A model generated the notes under the pieces. The model saw only the letters and a list, made by a program, of their open reading frames with translations. It was not told the origin of the DNA and made no database searches. From Pseudomonadota bacterium (GTDB taxonomy: Bacteria > Pseudomonadota > Gammaproteobacteria > Burkholderiales > Burkholderiaceae_C): a stretch of DNA of 35,565 bases. The stretch is from assembly GCA_021847345.1 (NCBI GenBank), contig JAJZTW010000041.1:1-35565 (forward strand), read 5' to 3'. How positions within the stretch are numbered: the stretch's first letter is position 1; every line of letters begins with the position of its first letter. Shown piece by piece: positions 1 through 9,418 of the stretch. Position numbers and translations under genes: made by a program.

Positions 1-473
1 GCGCGCACCTGACCCTGCACGTGGGCGCCGGCACCTTCCAGCCCGTGAAGGTCGACGACCCCGCGCTGCACCACATGCACAGCGAGCGCTTCGAGGTTCC
101 CGGCGCCACGCTGCAGGCCATCGCCGACACCCGCGCCGCCGGCGGGCGCGTGGTGGCGGTGGGAACCACCACGGTGCGCGCGCTGGAGTCGGTGGCGCGC
201 GACCTGGGCGCCGAAGGCCTGGCGTCAGGCGCCGCACAGGACTGGAGCGGCGAGACCGACATCTTCATCGCCCCCGGACACCGCTTCGCATGGATCGACA
301 TGCTGGTGACCAACTTCCACCTGCCCAGATCGACCCTGATGATGCTGGTCAGCGCCTTCGCGGGCATGGAGCCGATCCGCCAGGCGTATGCGCATGCGGT
401 GCGGGAGAGGTATCGGTTTTTCAGTTATGGGGATTCGATGCTTTTGCAGCGCATGGCCACGCCCGCCAGGTAA
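1..473 (+). CDS. queA: QueA, tRNA preQ1 ribosyltransferase-isomerase (3' part)
   Basis: QueA (S-adenosylmethionine:tRNA ribosyltransferase-isomerase) transfers and isomerises the ribosyl part of SAM onto 7-aminomethyl-7-deazaguanine in tRNA, giving epoxyqueuosine; it acts in the cytosol. Only the C-terminal ~157 residues are here: the reading frame is open from base 3 and runs off the left edge, so the start is outside the window. Family hallmarks visible are [12 protein letters not shown] near the edge, HMHSE, the GTTTVRALE segment, the [18 protein letters not shown] block and the terminal [10 protein letters not shown]. The stop is at 471-473. The natural partner gene tgt lies 2.65 kb downstream on the same strand instead of next door, because two glycan-type genes sit between them. 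Identification is very secure; the missing N-terminus cannot be judged. Confidence 0.96.
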   Translation, partial: AHLTLHVGAGTFQPVKVDDPALHHMHSERFEVPGATLQAIADTRAAGGRVVAVGTTTVRALESVARDLGAEGLASGAAQDWSGETDIFIAPGHRFAWIDMLVTNFHLPRSTLMMLVSAFAGMEPIRQAYAHAVRERYRFFSYGDSMLLQRMATPAR

Positions 474-629
474 CCATCACAGGATCTGGGCCCGCACCCC
501 TTTTCGGGGGTATTGCGAGCCAAATCACCCTCGATACCATATGAGGGGCTTCTGGCCCGGCACGACTTGCCCACCACAAGAATAGCCAAGCCCTGTTCCG
601 GCTTGGACAAACCCGAAAAGCGCAGCACG

Positions 630-1973
630 ATGCCCCAACCTTCGTCGGGATTGCAGGTCAGTGTCGCCACGGACACGGCCGGCTTCGATGCCCTCGCGGA
701 AGAATGGGTGCAACTGGAATCCGCGAGCCCGGACAGCGGCATTTTCATGAGCTGGGACTGCCAGCGCCTATGGTGGAAGCATTACGGCGGGCAGCGTCGG
801 TTGCAGATCCTGATCGTGCGCGACGAAGCATTGCTCGTGGGCTTGCTTCCGCTGTACATCGAGCAGCAGCGCTGCCTGCACTTCCTGCCCGGGGTACGCA
901 AGCTTCGACAGGTGGGCATCGGTGGCGATACCGCGCCTGATGACATGGACGCAGTGCTGCGCGCTGGGTACGAGCAGCGCGCAGCAAATGCCCTGGTCGA
1001 ATGGATCGCTCGAATGCTCGGCCACGCTGGATGGCCTGGCGAGAGACGGGAAGCGGCGTGCGATGTGCTTGAGCTCAGCGACCTGCCGGCCGGTTCTCCA
1101 CTGGTCGCGGCACTGCTGGAAGGCCTGCCCCAGGCAGGATTGCGAGTCGACTTCCACGCGGCCGGCCCCATCGTGTCGGGGAAATTGCCGCGGGATCACG
1201 AAACCTACCTGCAAAGCCTGGGCAAGCATCGGCGTCGGATCATCGCGCAGAAGCGCCGGCGCTTCGAGAGCCAGGCGCAGGCGCGTTTCGGCATCGTCGA
1301 GTCAGCCCAGGAGCTGGACTCCGGCTTCGAGGATCTCGCTCGGCTGCACCGGATGCGCTGGAGCGGCCGCACTGAGCATCCTGCCTTCTCGACTCCTGAA
1401 TTCTGCAATTTCCACCGCCAGTGGATGGAACTCCTGCAAGCTCAGGGGCGACTGATGCTACCGGCCCTCGAACTTGACGGCCGACGCATCGCCATGTTGT
1501 ATTGCATGGTCTACAAGAATCGTCTGAGTTTTTTCCAGAGTGGCTTCGACCCCGCCTGCTCGCACCTCAGCCCGGGAGACGTGTTGATCAGCCATGCCGT
1601 CGAACTGGCCATTGCCCGAGGCTGCGAAGTCTTCGACATGCTGAAGGGCGACCATGACTACAAACGGCGCTTTTTCCAGGACGAGCGCAGGAACCTGGAG
1701 ATCCGGGCTTTTCGCCCGGGAATCGTGGATCTGAGCTATCGGGTGCTGGATCGACTCCGCCTCCTGCGAAGAGCGTTGCGCGCGTACTTGAAACCCGGCG
1801 CGACCCGCGTCCACCATGGTGGGCACCCGAGCCAGGGGGGTTCCGAAAGGCGCGCGGCTGTTGATAATGGCACGGCAACGCCAGGTTCCAAGGGGCGCCT
1901 ACCCTATCCACCATCGGCCACCGCTCATGAATATCACGTTCATCGGATGCCCGTTTCAGACATCCTATGGTGA
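630..1973 (+). CDS. FemAB/GNAT-like acyltransferase (Acetyltransf_6, CelD/BioF2-like)
   Basis: About 447 residues. The protein resembles the GNAT-superfamily proteins of the Acetyltransf_6 (CelD/BioF2-like, FemAB-related) group, often found in exopolysaccharide and cellulose loci, where they are thought to acylate sugars or transfer amino acids. Visible support: a basic KHRRRIIAQKRRRF segment in the middle, the LHRMRWSGR region, and the C-terminal fold signature with RIAMLYCMVYKNRLSFFQSGFD followed by FDMLKGDHDYKRRF, which corresponds to the usual 'D-x-x-x-G-x-x-x-YK' element. I chose the ATG at 630, preceded by only a weak purine stretch; the frame is open upstream to 513, but that part overlaps a low-complexity stretch after queA. 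The 3' end overlaps the next gene by 47 bases, implying co-transcription. No signal peptide or membrane span, so it is cytosolic. Substrate unknown. Confidence 0.82.
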   Translation: MPQPSSGLQVSVATDTAGFDALAEEWVQLESASPDSGIFMSWDCQRLWWKHYGGQRRLQILIVRDEALLVGLLPLYIEQQRCLHFLPGVRKLRQVGIGGDTAPDDMDAVLRAGYEQRAANALVEWIARMLGHAGWPGERREAACDVLELSDLPAGSPLVAALLEGLPQAGLRVDFHAAGPIVSGKLPRDHETYLQSLGKHRRRIIAQKRRRFESQAQARFGIVESAQELDSGFEDLARLHRMRWSGRTEHPAFSTPEFCNFHRQWMELLQAQGRLMLPALELDGRRIAMLYCMVYKNRLSFFQSGFDPACSHLSPGDVLISHAVELAIARGCEVFDMLKGDHDYKRRFFQDERRNLEIRAFRPGIVDLSYRVLDRLRLLRRALRAYLKPGATRVHHGGHPSQGGSERRAAVDNGTATPGSKGRLPYPPSATAHEYHVHRMPVSDILW

Positions 1974-3072
1974 CTACATCCAGGACCTCGGACAGGCGCT
2001 GAAAAAGCAAGGCGCCCGGAAGGTCCAATGGATCGGCAGCAAGTGCGGCTGCGGGGATCGCGAGGAACAGATCCGCAATTTCATCACGCGCGACTGTGAC
2101 TATTTCGAGCTCCCCGTGATCTCGCATTACGTCTCCACGCGCCCGATGCGCCGCCGGGTCAAATTCGCCATCAAGCATGTATTCGACGACATGCGAGCCC
2201 GAAAATTCGAAGCCCTGACCGACGGCGAGGCGGACGCGGTCCATTTCCAGCAGACCCTCGGCGCATTTGGCTCGGATGCTGTGTTTCGCTGGCTCAAGAT
2301 TCGAAGCCACGCTCGCAAAGTGGTGACCGTGCATGAACTGGACGCCCCGCAACTCGCGTTCACGCAAGGCAATCGCCTGTACAACCTGGCGCATGCGGTC
2401 CTCGTGCATGACCACAAGATGGGGGAGCGCCTGGTCGAACTGGGCGTGGAGCCGCAGCGCATCCACCCGATCTGCCACGGCGCGCGGATTTCCGACACCC
2501 CGCCCAAGCCGCGAGCCCAGCGCCGTGACATCATGATGTTCGCCGGTCATACGGCGATGCGATCCAAGGGCGTGGATACCGCCATAGCCGCCTATGCAGC
2601 GCTGAAGCGTGAACTGGGCGACGAGGCTCCCCGGCTGCTGATCCACGGCTATTTTCTCGACACCCCTCCGGAAGGCCTCGAGCTCGCAAGGATCCACGGC
2701 GTACAGGACTCGGTCATCTGGCTGAACTGCATCGACATCGGCGAGCTGTACAAGGTGTATGCGCAAGCCCTTTTGTGCATACTTCCGTACACCGGCAGCT
2801 TCGCAGGCTTGGCGTGCTCGGTCGCGGCGGCGCAGGGTGTTCCGGTGGTGGGAACGGACATCGCCGGAATTCCGGAACACCTGGGCGACGACTACACGCG
2901 TGTTGCGCAGCAAAACCCCGAGGAGCTTTGCGCGGGAATGCTTGGCCTTGTGCGCGACGAAGCCGCGTGGAACGCCATGAGCAGTCGCGCATACGCCAGG
3001 GCGAAGCGCGAACTCGACTGGAATGAGGTCGCGCGCCGCACCCTCGCGGTGTATGGCAGGGCCTCCGCCTGA
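1927..3072 (+). CDS. GT-B fold glycosyltransferase (family 4/1 type)
   Basis: A 381-residue retaining-type glycosyltransferase with the GT-B fold, probably adding a sugar from a nucleotide donor to a lipid-linked glycan. The N-terminus (MNITFIGCPFQTSYGDY) starts with the beta-strand and loop of the first Rossmann domain. TVHELDAPQ and AVLVHDHKMGERL are typical of the middle of the acceptor domain. In the donor domain MFAGHTAMRSKGVDT, LLCILPYTGSFAGLACSVAA and GVPVVGTDIAGIPE match the usual GT4 layout, although the E-x7-E motif is not canonical (the region reads TGSFAGLACSVAAAQG). I chose the ATG at 1927 because homology-like sequence begins there; an upstream in-frame start at 1816 would extend deep into the FemAB-like gene. 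The two genes overlap by 47 bases and lie between queA and tgt. Donor and acceptor cannot be read from the sequence. Confidence 0.85.
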   Translation: MNITFIGCPFQTSYGDYIQDLGQALKKQGARKVQWIGSKCGCGDREEQIRNFITRDCDYFELPVISHYVSTRPMRRRVKFAIKHVFDDMRARKFEALTDGEADAVHFQQTLGAFGSDAVFRWLKIRSHARKVVTVHELDAPQLAFTQGNRLYNLAHAVLVHDHKMGERLVELGVEPQRIHPICHGARISDTPPKPRAQRRDIMMFAGHTAMRSKGVDTAIAAYAALKRELGDEAPRLLIHGYFLDTPPEGLELARIHGVQDSVIWLNCIDIGELYKVYAQALLCILPYTGSFAGLACSVAAAQGVPVVGTDIAGIPEHLGDDYTRVAQQNPEELCAGMLGLVRDEAAWNAMSSRAYARAKRELDWNEVARRTLAVYGRASA

Positions 3073-4263
<1,191 letters not shown>

Positions 4264-4286
4264 CGCTCGCTCGCCTCACGATGGAT

Positions 4287-4302
4287 GAGATGTCGACATC
4301 TC
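4287..4302. repeat. 16-bp perfect palindrome between convergent genes
   Basis: GAGATGTCGACATCTC is its own reverse complement. As RNA it would fold into a 6-bp stem with a TCGA loop on either strand. It lies in the 166-base gap between tgt and the leftward glycosyltransferase, 23 bases after the tgt stop. No T-run follows, so a classical intrinsic terminator is not supported; a weak bidirectional terminator or protein-binding site is possible. Confidence 0.4.
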
Positions 4303-4429
4303 CGCCCGTCAGGCTATGCGATGGACGGGGACTGGTGCCGATCGCATCAGCTGGACTGGGTAGACCCTCGCGTTGTAGTGATATCGTCCGCCGTTCGACT
4401 CGACAACGGGCAACGACGTGCGACCAGAC

Positions 4430-5404
4430 TCAGCCCAGGCGCGTCAACATCGCGCCGAATCGTAGGAAGCCAGTGTAGGCGAACCACTTCCAGGTCGGAT
4501 ACAGTACCAGCGCCTGCCTCGCCCACGACGCGGCCGATACCCTGTCCCCTGTGTGAACACGCGAAAGCGCCAAGGCGCGCAGTGCTTGGCCGCCCAACTC
4601 CTTCGCATAGGCTCGCGCCTCGGGCGTCGAGCAGTGAAACATCAAGTGCTCGGCGATCATGGCGAGGTCGAAGGCTTTGCCATCTGCCGAACGACGAGTC
4701 GAGACATTGTTTCGAAGCGCGGGGTTTGGAATGTCGTGGCGCGCGACCGTCGCGCATTGGAAATAGATCTCTCGTGCTCTGTCGGCCATACGGACAAACA
4801 GGTCCATGTCCTCAGCGTAGCGAACCCCCTCCCAATACCCGCCGATCTCATCGAGCAAGGACTTTCTGACCACACAGGTATTGCCATGCGGGAAGTCCCC
4901 GGCCCGGCTGAGACACTCCGCCCGGCGGACGGGAATGATGGAGCCGTCCAAGCCGCGCGCGGCGACGACCTTCGTCGTATACGCTGGCAGCCAGTACTCG
5001 AACAGTACGGCGTCATCGCGCATGGCCCGCTGGTTGGCGAAATAGAGATCAGCCTGGGGCGCGTTCGCCGCGTGCAGCGCCACGCGCGACAGATGCTTCG
5101 GATCGGTCCACGCGTCATCGTCATCGCAGAAGGTTACGAATGTGCCGGTCGCTCGGGCGATCCCGATGTTTCGCGCTCGCCCCGGACCGCTTCCTCCTGG
5201 TCCATGGGCCGCGACATGGACATACTGAAAGGGTCGTGCGCTGGCTTCGAGCAATGCGCGGTTGGCGCGTGCGGCGGCCTCTGACGAGCCATCGTCGACC
5301 AGCACGATCTCCAGATCATCGTGGACCTGCATCGCTACGCCGCGCAGGGTTGCAGCGAGAGACCCAGCACGCTCACGCGTCGGGATGACCACAGAAATCC
5401 GCAT
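4430..5404 (-). CDS. Family 2 glycosyltransferase (GT-A fold)
   Basis: A 324-residue inverting-type GT2 enzyme. The start MRISVVIPTRERAGSL is the classic first strand of the GT-A nucleotide-binding fold, followed by IVLVDDGSS, the GPGRARNIGI loop and TFCDDDDAW, which holds the metal-binding DxD-type acidic cluster. Further on, the GNTCVVRKSLLDEIGGY and YAEDMDLFVRM segments give the acceptor-side ED catalytic-base region seen in GT2. No transmembrane segment is obvious, so it is probably a soluble or peripheral enzyme. I chose the ATG at 5404, which is preceded by a GGGG-rich sequence; an in-frame start at 5449 would add 15 unrelated residues. It stands alone, converging on tgt, next to a gene-free stretch. 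Sugar specificity is unknown. Confidence 0.88.
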   Translation of the reverse strand: MRISVVIPTRERAGSLAATLRGVAMQVHDDLEIVLVDDGSSEAAARANRALLEASARPFQYVHVAAHGPGGSGPGRARNIGIARATGTFVTFCDDDDAWTDPKHLSRVALHAANAPQADLYFANQRAMRDDAVLFEYWLPAYTTKVVAARGLDGSIIPVRRAECLSRAGDFPHGNTCVVRKSLLDEIGGYWEGVRYAEDMDLFVRMADRAREIYFQCATVARHDIPNPALRNNVSTRRSADGKAFDLAMIAEHLMFHCSTPEARAYAKELGGQALRALALSRVHTGDRVSAASWARQALVLYPTWKWFAYTGFLRFGAMLTRLG

Positions 5405-6083
5405 ATCCGGCCCCGCAATTAACGATTGGCAAACGGGCTTTGTCCACACGCTTCAACTTGGCGGCGCCTGGGGGGCACCCCCGTGCGATGCGAAGATTTG
5501 CATCCAATCGGTGAGCTCACCACCGGCAATACCACTGCGCGAGCTGCGTGACGCCTCACGCAAGACGCCCCCCCGAAGCTCGCGGGCAGATCCAAGCCGA
5601 GGTGATCGGGATCGAGCCGTCTGCGAAGCCGCGCCACACGGCGGCTTCGGCACATAACAACCAGCGCACCGCTTTTTATTGAACAAAATCTTTCAAGAGG
5701 CGGCAATTCATGTTTATCTTTGTTACCAATCCTCTGCTTTGACGAAAGTGTGCAATTCAACCGATAAAGTCGAGGCGCCGAGCCCGAAGGAACCGATGCA
5801 TCACGCCTTGTCCGGGGTGCAAGCCCCAGGTGCCGACGATAAAGAGCTGTTTGCGGCCCTGTGCGACACACGCGCTCTTGGGTGTCGCGCCGGGGACGGT
5901 GCCGAGCCTCGCGGGGCTTCAGACCTGGGATCGCGAGCACAAGGCACAACTCGCCGGACGTCCGACGCCAGCCCCAGGCCGGGCCTTGCGACAACGCAAG
6001 CGCCGCTGCAGCCTTCCCCCGAACAAGCCTCGGCCCGCCTTGCCTTCGCTGATGCGGGCCAGGAGAGTCGAACGCTTGCCGAG
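5405..6083. other. 679-base stretch without a recognisable gene
   Basis: No convincing protein is seen in any frame: open frames crossing it translate to low-complexity Arg/Pro/Ala-rich sequence continuing antisense into the neighbouring transporter gene. Features seen: a GGGGGGCACCCCC stretch at about 5470, an imperfect hairpin at 5487-5504 (GATGCGA/TTGCATC around AGAT, one G-T pair), and an AT-rich island at about 5675-5770 that contrasts with the GC-rich surroundings. The island could hold promoters for the leftward glycosyltransferase or for an unseen RNA. The rest may be a gene remnant; I find no match to support one. Confidence 0.5.
5739..5768 (+). promoter_or_regulatory. Possible sigma70-type promoter in AT-rich island
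   Basis: TTGACG (5739-5744) and GATAAA (5763-5768) are separated by 18 bases, a fair match to -35/-10 elements. No credible rightward gene follows, so it may be fortuitous or drive an untranslated RNA. Confidence 0.2.
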
Positions 6084-7427
6084 TCAGGCAGGTCTTGGCT
6101 GGCGCAGCATCCACGACACGAAGCGCCGCCCGTACACCGGCTGGCGCCACACCAGCACGCCGGCGGCCAGCAGGTTGAGCAGCGCCACGCTGAGCAGCAG
6201 GGCCGGCACCGATAGCCCGAAGCCCAGCAGCGCGGCGCAATAGCCTGCGCACACGATCATGTACAGGGCGTTGAGGATGTTGTTGGCGGCGATGACCCGC
6301 GCGCGGTGGCTGGCGGGGGTGTGCTTCTGGATCAGCGCGTACAGCGGCACGCTGTAGATGCCGGCGCTGGCCGACAACAGGAACAGGTCGGCCATCACCC
6401 GCCAGTGCGCGGGCAGCAGCAGGAAGCCGCCGACCCCCTGCAGCGACGGGCCCGCCGGCAGCGCATGCGAAGCCCAGTAGAGGTCCACGCCGAACACGGT
6501 CATGCCCAGCGCGCCCAGCGGCACCAGCCCCGGCTCGACCCGCCCACGAGCCAGCCATTCGCAGGCCAGCGAACCCAGGCCGACCCCGATGGAGAACACC
6601 ACCAGCAGCAACGACGCGACCTGCTCGTCGCCATGCAGCACCTCCTTGGCGAACACCGGGAACTGGGTCAGGAAGGCCACGCCGTAGAACCACATCCAGG
6701 AAATCGCCAGCAGGGCCTGCAGCAGCACCGGGTCGCGTGCCGCGAGGCCCAGATTGCGCAGGGTCTCACGCCAGGGGTTCCAGCACACCCGCAGCCCGGG
6801 CTCCAGCGCCGGCGTGGTCGGAATGCCGCGCGACGCCAGCCACCCGGCCAGTGCCACCAGCAGACACGCCAGCCCGACCAGCAGCGGCCCGGGGCGCAGG
6901 CTCATCAGCAAGCCGCCGACCAGGTTGCCCAGCAGGATGGCGACAAAGGTGCCCATCTCGGTCATGCCGTTGCCGCCGGTGAGCTCGGCGTCGTTCAGGT
7001 GCTGCGGCAGGTAGGCGTACTTGGCAGGGCCGAACAGGGTGGAATGCAGCCCCATGCCGAAGGTGCACGCCAGCAAGGCGGGCAGGTTGCCGGCCAGGAA
7101 ACCCCACAGCGCCAGCGCCATGATGGCGATTTCCAGCAGCTTCACCCGCCGCATCAAGCGTTCCTTGGGCCATTTGTCCGACAACTGCCCGCTGGTGGCA
7201 GAGAACAGCACGAAGGGAAGGATGTACAGCGCGGCGATCAGATTGACCATCAGGCCCGGCGACAACGCGTGCAGGGCCTGCGTGCGGTACGTGACCATCA
7301 CCGTGAAGCCGAACTTGAACAGGTTGTCGTTCGCCGCCCCCCCGAACTGGGTCCAGAAAAACGGCGCGAAGCGGCGCTGGCGCAACAGCGCGAACTGGTT
7401 GGGGCGGGCGGCCGAGGAAGCGGTCAT
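6084..7427 (-). CDS. lplT: LplT-like lysophospholipid transporter (MFS)
   Basis: A 447-residue inner-membrane protein of the major facilitator superfamily with about 12 hydrophobic spans. The N-terminus, NQFALLRQRRFAPFFWTQF then GAANDNLFKFGFTVMV, is characteristic of the LplT group, which flips lysophospholipids inward for re-acylation by Aas. The loop between helices 2 and 3 (ATSGQLSDKWPKERLMRRVK) is the MFS motif A region, and FGPAKYAYLPQHL and GGNGMTEMGTF are further LplT-type blocks. In many proteobacteria lplT is linked or fused to an acyl-ACP synthetase (aas); no such gene or domain is here. The start at 7427 fits the family N-terminus although no ribosome-binding sequence is evident; an alternative ATG lies at 7457. 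It is divergent from thpR, with 68 bases between them. Confidence 0.85.
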   Translation of the reverse strand: MTASSAARPNQFALLRQRRFAPFFWTQFGGAANDNLFKFGFTVMVTYRTQALHALSPGLMVNLIAALYILPFVLFSATSGQLSDKWPKERLMRRVKLLEIAIMALALWGFLAGNLPALLACTFGMGLHSTLFGPAKYAYLPQHLNDAELTGGNGMTEMGTFVAILLGNLVGGLLMSLRPGPLLVGLACLLVALAGWLASRGIPTTPALEPGLRVCWNPWRETLRNLGLAARDPVLLQALLAISWMWFYGVAFLTQFPVFAKEVLHGDEQVASLLLVVFSIGVGLGSLACEWLARGRVEPGLVPLGALGMTVFGVDLYWASHALPAGPSLQGVGGFLLLPAHWRVMADLFLLSASAGIYSVPLYALIQKHTPASHRARVIAANNILNALYMIVCAGYCAALLGFGLSVPALLLSVALLNLLAAGVLVWRQPVYGRRFVSWMLRQPRPA

Positions 7428-7495
7428 GGGGTGGGTGCGGAACGCTGCAGCCGGCATGATGGCACAAGCCGAGGCACCGTCCCTACACTGGCGCG

Positions 7496-8065
7496 GTGAA
7501 CCCGGCCGCAGCCCCCGCCCCCGCGCACGCCCAGGCGCCCGAAGCCTGGCGCCTGTTCTTCGCGCTCGATCCGTCGCCGGCGCTGCGCCGCCGCCTGGCC
7601 GCGCATGCCGCGAGCTGGCGCTGGAACGAACACAGCCGCCCGGTGGCACAGCGCAAGCTGCACCTGACCCTGCTGTTCCTGCCCAAGGTCGATCCGGAAC
7701 TCGTGCCGGCGCTGCTGCGCCTGGGAGCCGCCGCGGCATCGATCCACGCGGGTTGCCTGCTGTGCCTGGATCGCGCCGAAGTCTGGCCCGGAGGCATCGC
7801 TCATCTCGCGCCTTCGCAGGTGCCGGCGCCATTGCAGGCGCTGCACGACACGTTGCTGCGAGGTGCGCGCGAAGCCCGCATGAGCTGCGACACACGCCCC
7901 TGGCACCCCCACCTGACCCTCGCCCGGCGCGCCGAGCCCGGGCAGGCACCGCAGCATTTCGAGGCGCTGCGCTGGCAGGTGCGGGGCCTGTCGCTGCAGC
8001 GCTCGCAGCTGGGCAGCGGGCGCTACGAAGTGCTCGACCGGTGGCCCCTTGCTGGCCGTGCTTGA
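7496..8065 (+). CDS. thpR: RNA 2',3'-cyclic phosphodiesterase (2H family)
   Basis: A 189-residue member of the 2H phosphoesterase / LigT-like family, known as RNA 2',3'-cyclic phosphodiesterase (formerly 2'-5' RNA ligase). The two catalytic HxT motifs are both present: His56-Leu-Thr58 in KLHLTLLFL and His139-Leu-Thr141 in WHPHLTLARR, with the usual spacing of roughly 80 residues. The N-terminal WRLFFALDPSPALRRRL is also typical. The start codon is GTG at 7496, directly before an Ala/Pro-rich lead; the conserved domain begins about residue 17. It is monocistronic, divergent from the LplT gene and convergent with the phosphopantetheinyl transferase gene, whose stop is 19 bases away. Confidence 0.9.
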   Translation: MNPAAAPAPAHAQAPEAWRLFFALDPSPALRRRLAAHAASWRWNEHSRPVAQRKLHLTLLFLPKVDPELVPALLRLGAAAASIHAGCLLCLDRAEVWPGGIAHLAPSQVPAPLQALHDTLLRGAREARMSCDTRPWHPHLTLARRAEPGQAPQHFEALRWQVRGLSLQRSQLGSGRYEVLDRWPLAGRA

Positions 8066-8084
8066 CAGGCTGTTAGCGGGCGGT

Positions 8085-8858
8085 TCAGGCCCCGGACAGA
8101 TCTTCGGTGTCCAACTCGAACAAACGCACGCTGCCCAGGCCGCCGAGCGCGGCCACCGCGGCGCGGTAGCCGCTGCGCGCCGGCAGCGCCTCGACCTCGA
8201 GCTCGCGCCCGCCCACCGTCAATCGCATGCGCGCGGTCTCGAAGCCCACGTGCAGGCTGCGGGGCTCCAGGTTCAGGCCCAGGCCAAGCGCCTTCAGGCA
8301 AGCTTCCTTGCGCGTCCAGCAGGCCACGAAAGGCTGAGCGCGCTCAGCCTCCGCGAAGGCCCCGAGTTGCTCGATCTCGAGCTCGCACAGCACGGCGGAC
8401 GCCAGTTCCTCTCCCGGAAGGTCGTCGCGCACGGCCTCGATATCCACACCGAGTTCGCCGGCCACTCCGAGCGCCAGCAAGGCCATGTCCTTGCTGTGGC
8501 TGAGATTGAAATACCGACCCTGTGGCGCCTGCAGCAAGCGCGGCTTGCCGAGCTCCTGCTCGACGAAGTCGAGCTCGGCGGGGTCCCGCCCCAGGTAGGC
8601 GCCCAGAATCGCACGCAGCGCCACGTGCGCGTGCACGTACCGCCGTGCATCGTCCGCGTACACGAACCGTCGGGCCCGCTCGAGTTCACGCTCGTCGAGC
8701 CATCCGGATGGCCCGGCCGCGGGCGCGGCCAGGTCGATGCTCCAGACATGCACGTCGCGCCCTTCGGGCCATGCATGGGGCCCCGGCACGCGCAGCGCGC
8801 CCGCGGCGCCCGGCTCGGGCACCGGACGGACAGCCATGGGAGCACGGCTCACCGACAT
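8085..8858 (-). CDS. Sfp-type 4'-phosphopantetheinyl transferase
   Basis: Transfers the phosphopantetheine arm of coenzyme A to a serine of carrier proteins. The 257-residue length and motif set are those of the Sfp/Gsp group: FNLSHS at 117-122, the magnesium-binding GVDIEAVR with Asp139 and Glu141, and WTRKEACLKALG with Trp181, Lys184 and Glu185. The start at 8858 is chosen because a perfect AGGAGG lies 8 bases upstream; an in-frame ATG at 8882 would put that site inside the gene. It is 36 bases downstream of the LEA14-like gene and on the same strand. No polyketide or peptide synthetase is in the window, so the only local candidate substrate is the acyl carrier protein at 26778-27023; that link is my inference. 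Confidence 0.92.
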   Translation of the reverse strand: MSVSRAPMAVRPVPEPGAAGALRVPGPHAWPEGRDVHVWSIDLAAPAAGPSGWLDERELERARRFVYADDARRYVHAHVALRAILGAYLGRDPAELDFVEQELGKPRLLQAPQGRYFNLSHSKDMALLALGVAGELGVDIEAVRDDLPGEELASAVLCELEIEQLGAFAEAERAQPFVACWTRKEACLKALGLGLNLEPRSLHVGFETARMRLTVGGRELEVEALPARSGYRAAVAALGGLGSVRLFELDTEDLSGA

Positions 8859-8866
8859 ATGCAGCT

Positions 8867-8872
8867 CCTCCT
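8867..8872 (-). promoter_or_regulatory. Ribosome-binding site of the phosphopantetheinyl transferase gene
   Basis: Reads AGGAGG on the minus strand, 8 bases before the ATG at 8858. It decides between that start and the upstream in-frame ATG at 8882. Confidence 0.75.
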
Positions 8873-8893
8873 GCGATTGCATCGCTTCTCTTT

Positions 8894-9418
8894 TTATCGC
8901 AACACCACGCTGCCCTGCTGATGAAAGGGCACCCGCAGCAGCGTGTCTTCGATCTCGGCGGCACCGTCGAGCACGTAGCTCACGGTGCCGTCCGGCGGCA
9001 GCGTGGCCAGCACCGACAGCAAGGCCTGGCCGTCGATGTCCACGCTCACCGGAACGTCGGCCTGCCCGTGCGCCGGCAGGTCGAGCTCAGCCGTGCTGTG
9101 CCCGACGGCCGTTGCCGTGCCGTTGAAGCTGCAGTGGAACCGGATGTCGTTCAAGGCCAGCTTCCAGGCACCGGGATTTTGCACCCGAAGCAGAAGATTC
9201 ACCCGGGCTTCGTGACCCCGCCAGGACACCCCCCGCACCGCGACGATGCGCACCCGTGGAGCGGACGCGGGCGTCGGAGCCGAAGGCGTGGCCGCAGGTG
9301 CGGACTGTGCCCGAGCCAGCCGCGTCCCCCCCGGCAACACACAGCACAGCGCCAGCCCGAGCCATGCTGCCGACAAGCTGCCGCGGACGCGATGCCGCGA
9401 GAGCTCAATCCTCGGCAT
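8894..9418 (-). CDS. LEA type 2 / WHy-domain protein, exported
   Basis: A 174-residue protein with an N-terminal signal sequence: basic start (RHRVRG), hydrophobic core [17 protein letters not shown] and probable cleavage after ARA around residue 37. An Ala/Pro-rich linker follows. The rest (about 55-174) resembles the water-stress and hypersensitive-response (WHy) domain of LEA14-like proteins: [32 protein letters not shown] with the characteristic 'NP' turn, then [16 protein letters not shown]. These beta-sandwich proteins are linked to desiccation or envelope stress; their exact role is not settled. The Cys-Cys within the hydrophobic core is not a clear lipobox. Its ATG at 9418 lies inside the last codons of apt (14-base overlap), so the two are co-transcribed. 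Confidence 0.75.
   Translation of the reverse strand: MPRIELSRHRVRGSLSAAWLGLALCCVLPGGTRLARAQSAPAATPSAPTPASAPRVRIVAVRGVSWRGHEARVNLLLRVQNPGAWKLALNDIRFHCSFNGTATAVGHSTAELDLPAHGQADVPVSVDIDGQALLSVLATLPPDGTVSYVLDGAAEIEDTLLRVPFHQQGSVVLR

Noticed and set aside
496-511. Short hairpin ACCCC-TTTTCG-GGGGT after queA as an intrinsic terminator
   Set aside because: The stem is only 5 bp and no T-run follows; the downstream gene is on the same strand and may be read through.
5652-5686. Leftward promoter formed by TTGTTC and TTATGT before the family 2 glycosyltransferase
   Set aside because: The two elements are 23 bases apart, too far for a sigma70 promoter.
5419-6693. Leftward open frame spanning the gene-free stretch into the LplT-like gene
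   Set aside because: It overlaps the LplT-like gene in another frame and the unique part has no protein-like features, so I treat the stretch as non-coding.
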